The position numbers were made by a program, and so were the translations under genes. From Gemmatimonadaceae bacterium (GTDB taxonomy: Bacteria; Gemmatimonadota; Gemmatimonadetes; Gemmatimonadales; Gemmatimonadaceae), in the NCBI GenBank assembly GCA_013813715.1, contig JACCRF010000041.1, positions 1-64,000 of the forward strand: a stretch of 64,000 nt of DNA, written 5' to 3'. Each line of letters opens with the position of its first letter. Positions within the stretch are counted from its first letter, which is position 1. Below the pieces are notes generated by a model that was given only the letters and a program-made list of their open reading frames with translations, ran no database searches and was not told the origin of the DNA. Of this stretch, positions 8,554 through 17,613 are shown piece after piece.

Positions 8554-9380
8554 TGCGCGGCACAATGGCGAGACTCGTCCTGCGCCGTATGACATCGCGG
8601 AACGAAGACCACTTCATTCTGATGTATCACCACGTCGGGCCTATGGACCGGCTTGGATCCCTCTCGCCCTACGTCGTCACTCCTGCCGCGTTCGCTGCGC
8701 AGCTCGCCGTCATCGAGGCCAGACGGCTCGAGGTGGTGACGCTCGGCGAGCTCGTTGCCGCGACCTCAGGTGAGCGCGCCCTGGAACCCAGGGTCGTTAT
8801 AACGTTCGATGACTGTCCCCGCGAGCTGCTCGACGCGGCGGTCCCGGAGCTCGAGCGGCGAAACTGGAGAGCCACTTTTTTTGCCGTGTCGGGAAAGGTC
8901 GGAGGCCATAATGACTGGGACGTGAAGCGGGGATCCCCGCGGGTGCCACTGATGGACTGGAGCGATCTTCGTGAGCTCGCCGCGCGGGGACACCAGATTG
9001 GCGCACACGGCTCGTCTCACACCAGCCTCAGACGCTGCACACACTCCGAGGCTCGCGCCGAGTTGACGGGTGCACGGGAAACAATCGAGCAGAAGATGGG
9101 GACAGCGGTGCGCTCGCTCGCCTGGCCGTTCGGCGACATTCCCGACGGGTACGCGGGTCTCTGCGAGGATGCGGGATATGACGCCGCGTGTGCGATATTT
9201 TCGATGTCGCGCAAGGTCCTGAGCGATCCCTTCGCAATTCGGAGAATCCTGGTGAGCGAGAGAGACGTTGGACTGCGCATGCGCGTCAAGCTCAGCCGGT
9301 CGTATCTCCGGGCGAGGCCGCTGATCGTGGATCGGCGGGCGCTGAAGAGTACGGGCGCGATACCCGGACGAACAACTTGA
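8550..9380 (+). CDS. Polysaccharide deacetylase, NodB domain (CE4)
   Basis: Metal-dependent de-N-acetylase expected to remove acetyl groups from amino sugars. The NodB signature is complete: TFDD at about residues 88-91, the metal-binding HGSSH near 151-155, and WPFGD further on. The 276 residues include about 40 upstream residues (LMYHHVGPMDRLG) typical of the family. There is no signal peptide or membrane segment, so the enzyme probably acts in the cytoplasm on a lipid-linked or monomeric sugar. Its place between two glycosyltransferase genes with overlapping ends supports a role during unit assembly. The downstream gene begins with a TTG inside its stop codon. Confidence 0.9.
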   Translation: MMRGTMARLVLRRMTSRNEDHFILMYHHVGPMDRLGSLSPYVVTPAAFAAQLAVIEARRLEVVTLGELVAATSGERALEPRVVITFDDCPRELLDAAVPELERRNWRATFFAVSGKVGGHNDWDVKRGSPRVPLMDWSDLRELAARGHQIGAHGSSHTSLRRCTHSEARAELTGARETIEQKMGTAVRSLAWPFGDIPDGYAGLCEDAGYDAACAIFSMSRKVLSDPFAIRRILVSERDVGLRMRVKLSRSYLRARPLIVDRRALKSTGAIPGRTT

Positions 9381-10684
9381 GAAAAGCTCTCATCGTGAGC
9401 CCGCGGTTTCCTCCCGCGAACGCATCCGACTGCCATCGTGTGCGGATGATGCTGCCGCATCTCGAGCAGCATGGGTGGTCCGCTGTCGTGCTCTGCGTGA
9501 GCGCCGAGGACAGCGAGGACGCGCGGGACACCGAGCTTCTGCGCACTGTGCCGGCCGTCACCGAGGTGGTGACATGCCGTGCGATTCCAGAGCGGTGGAC
9601 CCGGCGGCTCGGGTTCGGGAGTCTGGCCCTGAGGTCAGCCCTCTTTCTCGGTGCCGCGGGAGACCGTCTGCTGCGCGCCGGCGGCTTCGATTTGGTTTTT
9701 TTTTCCACGACCGAATTCGGCGTTCTCTCACTGGGCCCGAGATGGCTTCGCAGGTTCGGCGTTCCGTTCGTCGTCGATCTCCACGACCCCTGGGTGAATC
9801 CGTACTACGTCGAGAACAACGTCAGGCCTCCTGGGGGACGCTTCAAGCACACCCTCCACCAGGCGGCAGCGCGTCGTCAGGAAGAAAGGGTGCTGAGAAA
9901 CGCGGCGCACATCATCGCGGTTTCTCGCGAATACCCCCCGTCACTCATGCGGCGCTACTCCACACTGCCCGAGTCCAGGTTTTCGGTGGTTCCTTTCGGC
10001 GGAGCCAGGCGTGATTTCGAGTTTGCCCGGCAGACAGGTTCGGTACCGGCGGCGATCTCCCCCGTAGACGGGCGCCGTAACTGGGTGTATGCCGGGAACG
10101 TGAACCCCGCCATGTTCAAGGTTATTCGGGCGTTCTTTTTCGCGTTCAGGACGGCCAGAGAATCGGGCATTCTCGATCCGGACTCGGTTCACCTCCACTT
10201 TGTTGGTACGGATTACGCCCCGGGAAAGCGCGCCCGGGGCCGAGTCGCTCAGCTCGCCAAAGAGTGCGGCGTCGCTGACAATGTGCACGAGTATCCTGAA
10301 CGCGTTGGATATCTTGAGACGGCGCGATGGCTGCTGAATGCTGACGCCCTGCTGGTGTTCGGATCGGAGGAGCCGGGGTACACTGCGTCGAAGCTGTATC
10401 CCTACATCCTCGCCGAAAAACCCCTGCTCACTGTGTTTCACGAGGCGAGCTCGGTGACGGACGTGATGCGGGAAACGAGCGCCGGCGTGTCGGTGACATT
10501 CGGCACCGGCACTCCCATCGAGGAGATCGCGCGGCGTGTCATGGACAGCTGGTTCGTGCCACGCAGGTACTCGACTCCACCGGCAACATCGTGGGAGGCA
10601 TTCCACCGGTACTCGGCTGAATCAATGACGGAGCGTGTCGCCCGCATCTTCGACGGCGCTGCGCTCGCCCGGCCTGCAATCTAA
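9377..10684 (+). CDS. GT4-like glycosyltransferase
   Basis: Probable GT-B glycosyltransferase of about 435 aa. Conserved-looking sequence starts at LRKALIVSPRFPPANASDCHR, which is encoded from a TTG at 9377 that overlaps the previous TGA as TTGA. The open frame runs further up to 9188, but that part is antiparallel-free shadow of the deacetylase gene. The acceptor half carries FVVDLHDPWVNPYY, a pattern seen in enzymes related to WbuB/WcaI-type transferases. The donor half has YAGNVNPAMFKV and ASKLYPYILAEKPLL. The specificity is not readable. Confidence 0.8.
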   Translation: MRKALIVSPRFPPANASDCHRVRMMLPHLEQHGWSAVVLCVSAEDSEDARDTELLRTVPAVTEVVTCRAIPERWTRRLGFGSLALRSALFLGAAGDRLLRAGGFDLVFFSTTEFGVLSLGPRWLRRFGVPFVVDLHDPWVNPYYVENNVRPPGGRFKHTLHQAAARRQEERVLRNAAHIIAVSREYPPSLMRRYSTLPESRFSVVPFGGARRDFEFARQTGSVPAAISPVDGRRNWVYAGNVNPAMFKVIRAFFFAFRTARESGILDPDSVHLHFVGTDYAPGKRARGRVAQLAKECGVADNVHEYPERVGYLETARWLLNADALLVFGSEEPGYTASKLYPYILAEKPLLTVFHEASSVTDVMRETSAGVSVTFGTGTPIEEIARRVMDSWFVPRRYSTPPATSWEAFHRYSAESMTERVARIFDGAALARPAI

Positions 10685-10695
10685 CCGCACGCGAG

Positions 10696-11916
10696 ATGAA
10701 CGCGGTTCGCCCGCTCCGGCTCGCGATTGTCACCAGTCACCCCATCCAATACAATGCTCCGGCTTTCCGTGCTCTCGCCGCTGAGCCCGGACTCGATGTT
10801 CGCGTCTTTTACGAGTGGGAGGGGCCAGGCCGCACGATAGACCCTGGCTTTGGCCATGCAGTTACGTGGGACGTGCCGCTGCTCGACGGCTACGCGCACG
10901 TGTTCATACCCAATGTTGCCCGCGAGCCCGGAAGTCATCACTTCCGCGGAATAGACAATCCGGCCCTTGTCGAAGAGATCCGGGCCTGGTCTCCAGACGT
11001 CCTGCTGGTATACGGCTGGGCGTTCGTCTCCCACCTCCGCGTTCTGCGGGCGTTCCACAGAAGGGTGCCGATTCTCTTCCGCGGCGATTCAACGCTCGTT
11101 GACCATCGAAGACCCGGAGTCGCGGTCGCTCGCCGCGCATTGCTCCGCTGGGTGTACCGGCACGTGGACGTCGCGCTTTATGCGGGTACGCTGAATCGAG
11201 CCTATTACCGCGCCTGTGGCGTCGGCGAGCGAAGGCTCGTGTGGGCGCCGCACGCAGTGGACAACGCTCGATTCTCCGCTGACGCGATCCTCAGGGAGGC
11301 GGAAGCTCGCGCATGGCGCGCGCGGTTGGGAATCGACGACGGCGACACAGTATTTTTGTTCGCCGGAAAGCTCATGGACGCCAAAGAGCCGGCGACGCTG
11401 CTCCGTGCATTTGTCGGGGTGCGCCGCGAGAGCACCGGCCGGGCGGTGCACCTCGTATTCGCCGGTGAAGGGGAGCAGTCTGCGTCACTCCGCGAACGGG
11501 CAGCCGGGCGCACCGACGTACATTTTCTCGGATTCCAGAATCAGGCGGCGATGCCGACGGTCTACCGCATCGGTGATGTGCTGGTGCTTCCGTCGCGTTC
11601 GGAGACGTGGGGCCTTGCAGTTAACGAAGCAATGGCATGCGGTCGCGCTTCGATAGTGAGCGATCGCGTCGGATGCGGCCTGGATCTGATTCGCTCCGGG
11701 ACCACCGGATTCGTATTCGAGCACGGCAAGCCCAAAAGCCTCGAAAGCGCAATGTCAAAGATCATCGGCGACCGGGGTCTGCCGGCGAAAATGGGTCGCA
11801 ATGCCTTGGCACAAACGGACAAATGGTCGATCCCGGCATACGCGCGAGCCGTCACCGCAGCGGCTCGCTCCCTCGTCGGGCGTGCAGACACGACGCGAAA
11901 AGCCTTGAGCGATTAG
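10696..11916 (+). CDS. GT4-family glycosyltransferase
   Basis: Predicted GT-B glycosyltransferase of 406 aa. It opens with IVTSHPIQYNAPAFRALA, a well-known start of group 1 enzymes in polysaccharide loci. The donor half contains FLFAGKLMDAKEPATLLRAF and ends with the E-x7-E region SRSETWGLAVNEAMACGRA, in which the two glutamates bind the nucleotide sugar. The gene starts 11 bases after the previous stop, with ATG at 10696 as the obvious start. A 66-base gap separates it from the polymerase gene. That gap holds a small GGCCGG/CCGGCC hairpin without a T-run, which is unlikely to terminate transcription. Confidence 0.88.
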   Translation: MNAVRPLRLAIVTSHPIQYNAPAFRALAAEPGLDVRVFYEWEGPGRTIDPGFGHAVTWDVPLLDGYAHVFIPNVAREPGSHHFRGIDNPALVEEIRAWSPDVLLVYGWAFVSHLRVLRAFHRRVPILFRGDSTLVDHRRPGVAVARRALLRWVYRHVDVALYAGTLNRAYYRACGVGERRLVWAPHAVDNARFSADAILREAEARAWRARLGIDDGDTVFLFAGKLMDAKEPATLLRAFVGVRRESTGRAVHLVFAGEGEQSASLRERAAGRTDVHFLGFQNQAAMPTVYRIGDVLVLPSRSETWGLAVNEAMACGRASIVSDRVGCGLDLIRSGTTGFVFEHGKPKSLESAMSKIIGDRGLPAKMGRNALAQTDKWSIPAYARAVTAAARSLVGRADTTRKALSD

Positions 11917-11982
11917 TATGTTTCGTGATGACCGAGCGCATTTCCTGCCGGCCGGCTGAACCCGGCCAGACCTGATCGCACA

Positions 11983-13473
11983 GTGGGATACGTGCTTCTT
12001 TACTTGCCCTTCGGCGTGGCCTGGCTTCTCCAGGATTCTCCCACCGCGTCGTACGCCGTCGCGTGGACGGGCTCGCTCTTCATAATCTGGGCAACAGTTT
12101 CGGGCAGAGTGCGGCGGCTCCCCCCCGATCGCTCGCTATCACTCCAGCTTTTTCGGCCGATAGTCTTCACGCAGATCGTTTTCGCCGGCTACAACGCTCT
12201 GTCGTCGATTTTCTATTTCGTGTCGCTCAGACAGGAAGAGCTCGCGCTGACTGCGGGCGAGTGGGCTTCTCCGGCACTCGCCGTCACCGCGGAGGCGCAA
12301 AGCTATTACGTCCTCGCTCATGCAGGTGTAGTAACCGGAATTCTGCTGTTGATGGACTACCGCGATTCGGGGCGATTCCGCCTGGTGGGACGCCTTGGCG
12401 CGAACCGGATGCTCATCACCATTGCCGTAGTTTTTTTCGTGGTAACCCTTGGCCTGAGTTTTATTCCCGGGATGAAGCAGGTCACTTTCCGCACCCTGAA
12501 CATCGCCGTCGTTGCGTCTGTTCTCAGCTTCGCGCTCTCCCTCATACACCGTGAGGGAACGCTCATCGTGCTCAACGCGGCGCTGTTCGCCGCCAACTTC
12601 GCTGCTGCGGTGCTCCGTGGATGGAAAGAAGACGTGCTCGTGCTTCTGCTGCTCTTCTTCGCCGCGCTGTTCCCGTATTATCGGCGTGCCACCGTCACCG
12701 TCGGGAGCGTAGCGCTTCTTCTCTTCGTGCTTATTATGCCCGCATACACGAAAGTGTATCGAAGCCTCGCGTGGTACGGCGAGGCGACGCCGGCCGCAGC
12801 GGCGAAGATCGCGTACGACCAGGTGATCTCCGGAAAGATGGACCTGGGCCTGGCGACCGAGGAATTCCTGGAAGGAAGGCTTTCCGAAATCGGGATGTTT
12901 GTCCGTTACATCAACCAGGTTCCGGAGAACCGGCCCTTTTACGGCAGTCAACTCGTGGTGCAAGCGGCGTCGAACCTCGTTCCGCGCATCGTGTGGCAGG
13001 ATAAGCCGAATACCGAGATCGTCGTCATGGAGCGCGTCTATGAGAACGATATCTTCTCACGGCTTGCCATCATTTCCGCAAAGCCGCAGTACGTCGTCGA
13101 CGGTTATCTGAGCGCCGGAATTCTCGGGGTACTCTTCGCATCCATTTTTTACGGTTTGCTTGTGTCTCTAATGTCGCGACTGGCTGAACGCTGGTTCGGC
13201 GGTTACACCTTCGGCAGCGGCCTCGTATACGCGGCGCTGTTTCCCATCTTCTGGCGCGGGAACGCTTTCGAGTTCTTCTTTGGTACGGTTTTCTGGAGTT
13301 TCGTTCTGATGGTGGTGCTTTTCCAGGCCGGACGACGCTTCCATTTTCTCGTTCCCGCCGCGCGTCCGTTGCGGCGCGGCGTCGTACCCGCGTGGAGTGG
13401 AGCTCGAGGCTCGAGCTGGCCGCAGCCAGTCAGCCCGATTCTGCCCGGCGGCCAGTCTCAAGGGCAGCATTGA
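11983..13473 (+). CDS. O-antigen polymerase-like membrane protein (Wzy-type)
   Basis: Polytopic inner-membrane protein of 496 aa with roughly ten to twelve hydrophobic segments, beginning with YVLLYLPFGVAWLL. A longer hydrophilic loop at about residues 260-355 contains NRPFYGSQLVVQAASNLVPR and WQDKP. Such a loop, late in the protein between membrane spans, is typical of bacterial Wzy polymerases and related EpsG-like proteins, which join repeat units in the periplasm. Sequence conservation in this group is poor, so the call rests on topology and context. The start is a GTG at 11983. The stop overlaps the next glycosyltransferase as TTGA. The 40-residue C-terminal tail is rich in Arg, Pro and Gly and probably cytoplasmic. 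Confidence 0.65.
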   Translation: MGYVLLYLPFGVAWLLQDSPTASYAVAWTGSLFIIWATVSGRVRRLPPDRSLSLQLFRPIVFTQIVFAGYNALSSIFYFVSLRQEELALTAGEWASPALAVTAEAQSYYVLAHAGVVTGILLLMDYRDSGRFRLVGRLGANRMLITIAVVFFVVTLGLSFIPGMKQVTFRTLNIAVVASVLSFALSLIHREGTLIVLNAALFAANFAAAVLRGWKEDVLVLLLLFFAALFPYYRRATVTVGSVALLLFVLIMPAYTKVYRSLAWYGEATPAAAAKIAYDQVISGKMDLGLATEEFLEGRLSEIGMFVRYINQVPENRPFYGSQLVVQAASNLVPRIVWQDKPNTEIVVMERVYENDIFSRLAIISAKPQYVVDGYLSAGILGVLFASIFYGLLVSLMSRLAERWFGGYTFGSGLVYAALFPIFWRGNAFEFFFGTVFWSFVLMVVLFQAGRRFHFLVPAARPLRRGVVPAWSGARGSSWPQPVSPILPGGQSQGQH

Positions 13474-14618
13474 GGCTTCAGATATGGGCGCCAGGCTTTT
13501 CGCGGTTTGGGGGCGGAATCGGAACATTCAGCCGCGACCTGGCGACCGGGCTTCGGGATCTGGGCCACGAGCTTCGGCTGTTCGGTAAAGCCGATCTGCC
13601 TGGCGAGTGGGACGGCATGCCCGTCTGGGGTGCCGGAAAGTACTCGAGGGGACTGCGCTCACCGATCTTCGCTGGCGCCGTCCTCGCCGCGTCCGCCCGG
13701 CACCGGCCCGATCACGTCATCAGCACTCACCTGAATTTCGGCGCGGTCGCCAGGCTGGCTAAGCGCGGCACCGGTACCTCCTTCACGCTCGTGGCGCACG
13801 GGATAGACGTCCACGACGCTCTTTCCCCCGTGCGCCATGCCGCGCTCCGGTCGGCCGACCGGGTGATCGCTGTGAGCGCTTGGACCCGGGCACGGGTGCT
13901 TGGCCTCGGGGGCATCGATCCATGCCGCGTGGTAGTGCTGCCCAATACGCTCGATGAGACCCGATTCACAATCGGCTGCCGATCGGGGGAGCTCGCGAAA
14001 CGCTACGCCATCCGCCCCGAAGAAAAGGTCGTGCTTACAGTAGCGCGTCTCTCTTCGAGCGACAGGCATCCGGGCGATGGGGGCCCCAGTACCGAGCGGG
14101 CGGGCGGGTACAAGGGGTGCGACAGGATGCTTCGTGCGCTACCGGCGGTTCAGGCTGCTTGCGGACCGGTGAGATACTTGATTGCCGGGCACGGGAGCGA
14201 TCGAGGGTATCTCGAATCAATTGTTCGCGAGCTTGGCCTCCACGACTCGGTGACGTTTGCCGGGTTCGTGCCCGACACCGAACTGGCTGATCATTACCGC
14301 CTCGCCGATGTGTTCGCGATGCCGAGCACTGGAGAGGGCTTCGGAATCGTGTTTCTCGAAGCAATGGCCTGCGGCACTCCCGTGCTTGGCGGCAACCGCG
14401 ACGGTTCGGTGGATGCCCTTGATGGCGGCCGTCTCGGGCGGCTAGTTGATCCGACAAAGGTGGATGCCATCGCTGAAGGACTCATTGCTCTCCTGGGGCG
14501 CGACGGTCCGCCGCTGTGGTTCCACCGGGATGCCCTGCGTGCTGCCGTCATTGACCGATTCGGACGGGCCGTTTTTCTTGCATCGCTGGGGGCGCTGTGG
14601 CCCCTGACCCTACACTAG
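13470..14618 (+). CDS. GT4-family glycosyltransferase
   Basis: Probable GT-B glycosyltransferase of 382 aa. Protein-like similarity begins at LRLQIWAPGFSRFGGGIGTF, encoded from a TTG at 13470 that overlaps the polymerase stop as TTGA. A GTG at 13392 would add 26 residues of shadow. The glycine loop GGGIGTFSRDLA binds acceptor or phosphate. The donor half shows VLTVARLSSSDR and ends with the E-x7-E motif TGEGFGIVFLEAMACGTPV. About ten residues after VLTVARLSSSDR a short insert, PGDGGPSTERAGG, sits where the family usually has Y-K-G-x-D, and YKGCDR follows the insert. It may be a loop expansion. The acceptor is unknown. Confidence 0.88.
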   Translation: MRLQIWAPGFSRFGGGIGTFSRDLATGLRDLGHELRLFGKADLPGEWDGMPVWGAGKYSRGLRSPIFAGAVLAASARHRPDHVISTHLNFGAVARLAKRGTGTSFTLVAHGIDVHDALSPVRHAALRSADRVIAVSAWTRARVLGLGGIDPCRVVVLPNTLDETRFTIGCRSGELAKRYAIRPEEKVVLTVARLSSSDRHPGDGGPSTERAGGYKGCDRMLRALPAVQAACGPVRYLIAGHGSDRGYLESIVRELGLHDSVTFAGFVPDTELADHYRLADVFAMPSTGEGFGIVFLEAMACGTPVLGGNRDGSVDALDGGRLGRLVDPTKVDAIAEGLIALLGRDGPPLWFHRDALRAAVIDRFGRAVFLASLGALWPLTLH

Positions 14619-14631
14619 CCCGGAGACCGCG

Positions 14632-16422
14632 ATGTGCGGAATTGCCGGCTGGTTCGGCCGTTCGACGGACTGTGAGGCGGGCGCGCTGCTCGAAGCACTT
14701 CGGCATCGCGGACCGGATGGCGAGGGATTCTGGCGCGATCCCGACGGGCGCGCACTGCTCGTCAACACCCGCCTCGCCATTCTCGATCCTTCGCCGGCAG
14801 GGGCGCAACCAATGTCCTGCATCGTGTCAAACCGGGACGGCGCCGAAATGCGGATCGTCTTCAACGGTGCGATCTACAATTTCCGGGAGCTCCGTCGGGA
14901 GCTCGAAGCCGAAGGCGAGACATTTTCGGGCGAGTCGGACACCGAGGTAATGTTGCGCCTGCTGGCGCGCGACGGGCCGGCGGCGCTCCCGCGGCTGGCC
15001 GGAATGTTCGCCTTTGCCCTTTACGACAGCCAATCCGGGCACGCTCTCCTTGGCCGTGACCCTTTCGGAATCAAGCCATTGTACTACGCCGAGGGCGATG
15101 GAACACTCGCGTTCGCATCGGAGGTGAAGGCGCTTCGTGAATGTCTGACGGTGGGAACGGTTTCGTCTCCTGCTGCGTTGAGGGACACTCTCGTTTGGGG
15201 AAGTGTTCCCGAACCGTCGACCGTGGTGGACGGCGTGCGTACCCTCCCGGCGGGCTGTTTCCTGGAATGGGATGGCACGAGCGCCAGAATCGCGCGCTGG
15301 CATCACATCGAGTTCCGCGACTCTTCGCCGCCGTTGAACGCGGCGACCGCCACGCGCGCGGCTCTGCTCGAGTCGGTTCAGCGCCATCTCGTGAGTGATG
15401 TTCCGCTGGGAATCTTTCTCAGCGGGGGTATGGATTCCACCGCTATTCTGGCCCTTACCCGAGAGTCACTTGGCCGGAACGCCGACATCCGCACATTCTC
15501 CATCGGTTTCGCCGACGCCGCTTATGACGAGTCGGCGATTGCGCGGCGAACCGCTGCGCACTTCGGCGCCACCCACACGGAGTGGAAGATGAGCGCCGCC
15601 GAGGTTCGAGATCAGACCGCAGGCTATGTCGCTGCGATGGATCAGCCGACGATAGACGGATTGAATACGCTGAGCATCAGCAAGCTCGCCCGAACACATG
15701 GTGTCAAAGTCGCGTTCTCGGGCCTTGGAGGCGATGAAATGTTCGGCGGATACGGCTCATTCCGGAACATTCCCCGCCTGGTTCGCATGCACAGTTTTCT
15801 CGGACCCTTGCGCTCGGTCGCGGCTGCGGCGCTCGATCGGGCTCGGCCGGGCTCCCGGTGGAGGCGGCTCGCGGAATTCTTCGACGGTGACGGGGGCTCG
15901 CTGTCAGCGTTTCATGCGCAACGAGGGATTTTCACGGAGGCCGAAGCGCGCGAGCTCGTGCGCGGTCTGACCGGCGATGATCCGGGCCCGGCGGACTGGT
16001 CGTTTGGTGCCCTGCCTGCCGACCTCCGGGACACGGCCAGCCTGCTCGAGATCACGCGATACATGCGCAACCAGTTGCTTCGCGATTCCGACGTGTTCAG
16101 CATGGCCAGCGGAGTCGAGCTGCGCGTTCCATTCGTGGATGCGCGGTTGTTCGACGCGATATCCGCGATTCCTGCAGAGGTGCGGCTCGAGAGAGGCAAA
16201 CAGCTTCTATTCGACGCGGTGCCTGAGATTCCGGTTTGGGTGCGGGAGCAGCCGAAGCGTGGATTCATGTTCCCTTATGAGCTGCTCAGCGATGAGTTCG
16301 CAGAAATGGCGGCAGATCAGAGGGCGACGGTCCCGATGGTCACGTGGTACCGCCGGTGGGCATTCGCGGCGGTGGCAAACGCCGCCGAGCAGATCCCACG
16401 GCCGGCGCCCGCGATTCTTTGA
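14632..16422 (+). CDS. asnB: Asparagine synthase (glutamine-hydrolysing)-type amidotransferase
   Basis: Two-domain AsnB-family protein of 596 aa. The N-terminal class II glutaminase starts MCGIAGWFG, with the catalytic Cys2 exposed after Met removal. The C-terminal synthetase domain has the pyrophosphate loop SGGMDSTA at about residue 264 and the SGLGGDEMFGGY segment. The length and both active sites look intact. AsnB-like proteins are common in polysaccharide loci, where they are thought to amidate a sugar carboxyl group or another acid instead of aspartate. The uronic acid made by the WbpB/D/E set would be a possible substrate. Its position between two glycosyltransferases argues against housekeeping asparagine synthesis. 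Confidence 0.85.
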   Translation: MCGIAGWFGRSTDCEAGALLEALRHRGPDGEGFWRDPDGRALLVNTRLAILDPSPAGAQPMSCIVSNRDGAEMRIVFNGAIYNFRELRRELEAEGETFSGESDTEVMLRLLARDGPAALPRLAGMFAFALYDSQSGHALLGRDPFGIKPLYYAEGDGTLAFASEVKALRECLTVGTVSSPAALRDTLVWGSVPEPSTVVDGVRTLPAGCFLEWDGTSARIARWHHIEFRDSSPPLNAATATRAALLESVQRHLVSDVPLGIFLSGGMDSTAILALTRESLGRNADIRTFSIGFADAAYDESAIARRTAAHFGATHTEWKMSAAEVRDQTAGYVAAMDQPTIDGLNTLSISKLARTHGVKVAFSGLGGDEMFGGYGSFRNIPRLVRMHSFLGPLRSVAAAALDRARPGSRWRRLAEFFDGDGGSLSAFHAQRGIFTEAEARELVRGLTGDDPGPADWSFGALPADLRDTASLLEITRYMRNQLLRDSDVFSMASGVELRVPFVDARLFDAISAIPAEVRLERGKQLLFDAVPEIPVWVREQPKRGFMFPYELLSDEFAEMAADQRATVPMVTWYRRWAFAAVANAAEQIPRPAPAIL

Positions 16423-16423
16423 T

Positions 16424-17590
16424 TTGAGGGTCTTTCTCGCGGGAACGAGTTTCCTCCCGGGCTACGGCGGGCCCGCGCGTTCCGTGTCACGCCTTGCGAG
16501 CGCCCTGGCTGACGCTGGAGTCGAGGTTGGTCTCTGGGCGCCAGATGCGTCCGCCAGCAGCACGCCGCTCCTGCCGCCGCATTCTGAGGTGATGCGCCTC
16601 GAGGGATCAGCGGCAGATGGTCTCGACGATTTTGGTACGCCGGATATTCTGCACGACAACGGTCTCTGGAGAGCGCACAATCACCGGCTGTCTGACCTGG
16701 CCGAGAGCCGGCGCATTCCGCGGATCGTGAGCACGCGTGGCATGCTCGAGCCGTGGGCAATGGGTCACAAGAGCTGGAAAAAGCGTTTTGCCTGGCGTCT
16801 TTACCAGCGGAGTGATCTCGGACGTGCAGTCGCTCACCACGCCACGGCGGCTGCCGAGGCGGCGAATGTCGAGCGATTCCGCCTGGGCGTGCCGGTGCGG
16901 ATGATTCCAAACGGCGTCGACATTCCGGACGTCGCGCAAGATTTCGTAGCGCAGAGTGCTGACGCGGAAGGCGTTGCGGCGGAAGGTGCCGCGGAATGGC
17001 CGCCCGATCCGGAATCAGCCGTGAGAACGGCGATTTTTCTTGGGCGGATCTACCCGGTTAAGGGGCTACCGATGCTCGTCGAGGCGTGGGCACGGGTCAG
17101 GCCGGCGGGCTGGCGCCTGATCATTGCCGGGCCCGACGAGTCGGGGCACCGGGCGGTGATCGAGCGAGCGGTGCGCGCCGAGGGAATCGGTGACAGCGTT
17201 GCTTTCGCCGGACCGCTCCTCGACACGCCAAAGAAAACAGCGCTCCTCTCGGCCGACCTGTTCATTTTGCCAACCCATTCGGAAAGCTTCGGCATGGCGA
17301 TAGCGGAGGCGCTCGCGCACGGACTTCCGGTGCTGACGACCACCGGCGCGCCATGGCCGATGTTGTCACGTCGCGGCTGCGGGTGGTCAGTCAATCCAAC
17401 AGTGGAAGGAATCGCCGAAGGGTTACGGGAGGCTACCAATCTCGATTCGCGTACTCTCGGTACGATGGGCGCGAGGGGTCGGGCTTTCGTAGCCGAAGAG
17501 TTTGGCTGGCCCCAGACGGCCGCTCAGTTCATTGAGCTCTACCACGAGCTGAGGGCAGGTACCGGGTACCGGGTACCTGGTAACGGGTAA
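16424..17590 (+). CDS. GT4-family glycosyltransferase with a repeat-encoded C-terminus
   Basis: Predicted GT-B glycosyltransferase of 388 aa. The TTG at 16424 lies one base after the AsnB stop and starts LRVFLAGTSFLPGYGGPARS, where GYGGPARS is the glycine loop seen in many group 1 enzymes. The donor half has AIFLGRIYPVKGLPMLVEAW and the E-x7-E motif HSESFGMAIAEALAHGLPV. The open frame extends upstream to 15977, but this overlaps asnB and is shadow. The last ten or so codons run into a heptamer repeat, and the stop codon itself lies in repeat unit 5. A change in repeat number would therefore alter the protein tail. Confidence 0.85.
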   Translation: MRVFLAGTSFLPGYGGPARSVSRLASALADAGVEVGLWAPDASASSTPLLPPHSEVMRLEGSAADGLDDFGTPDILHDNGLWRAHNHRLSDLAESRRIPRIVSTRGMLEPWAMGHKSWKKRFAWRLYQRSDLGRAVAHHATAAAEAANVERFRLGVPVRMIPNGVDIPDVAQDFVAQSADAEGVAAEGAAEWPPDPESAVRTAIFLGRIYPVKGLPMLVEAWARVRPAGWRLIIAGPDESGHRAVIERAVRAEGIGDSVAFAGPLLDTPKKTALLSADLFILPTHSESFGMAIAEALAHGLPVLTTTGAPWPMLSRRGCGWSVNPTVEGIAEGLREATNLDSRTLGTMGARGRAFVAEEFGWPQTAAQFIELYHELRAGTGYRVPGNG

Positions 17591-17606
17591 CGGGTAACGG
17601 GTAACG
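17558..17606. repeat. Seven tandem copies of a GGTAMCG heptamer across a stop codon
   Basis: Three units of GGTACC(G/T) at 17558-17578 are followed by four units of GGTAACG at 17579-17606. The array spans the end of the glycosyltransferase gene, whose TAA is at 17588-17590, and ends eight bases before the end of the convergent gene at 17614. The unit length is not a multiple of three, so copy-number change shifts the frame. The GGTACC units are palindromic. No T-run follows, so this is not a standard terminator. Confidence 0.9.
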
Positions 17607-17613
17607 GCTTCTC

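Noticed and set aside
11949-11967. Hairpin GGCCGG/CCGGCC as a terminator before the polymerase gene
   Set aside because: The stem is six pairs and no T-run follows. The genes on both sides appear to belong to one operon.
17558-17606. CRISPR array or terminator
   Set aside because: The units are seven bases in direct tandem without spacers, and there is no T-run after a stable stem.
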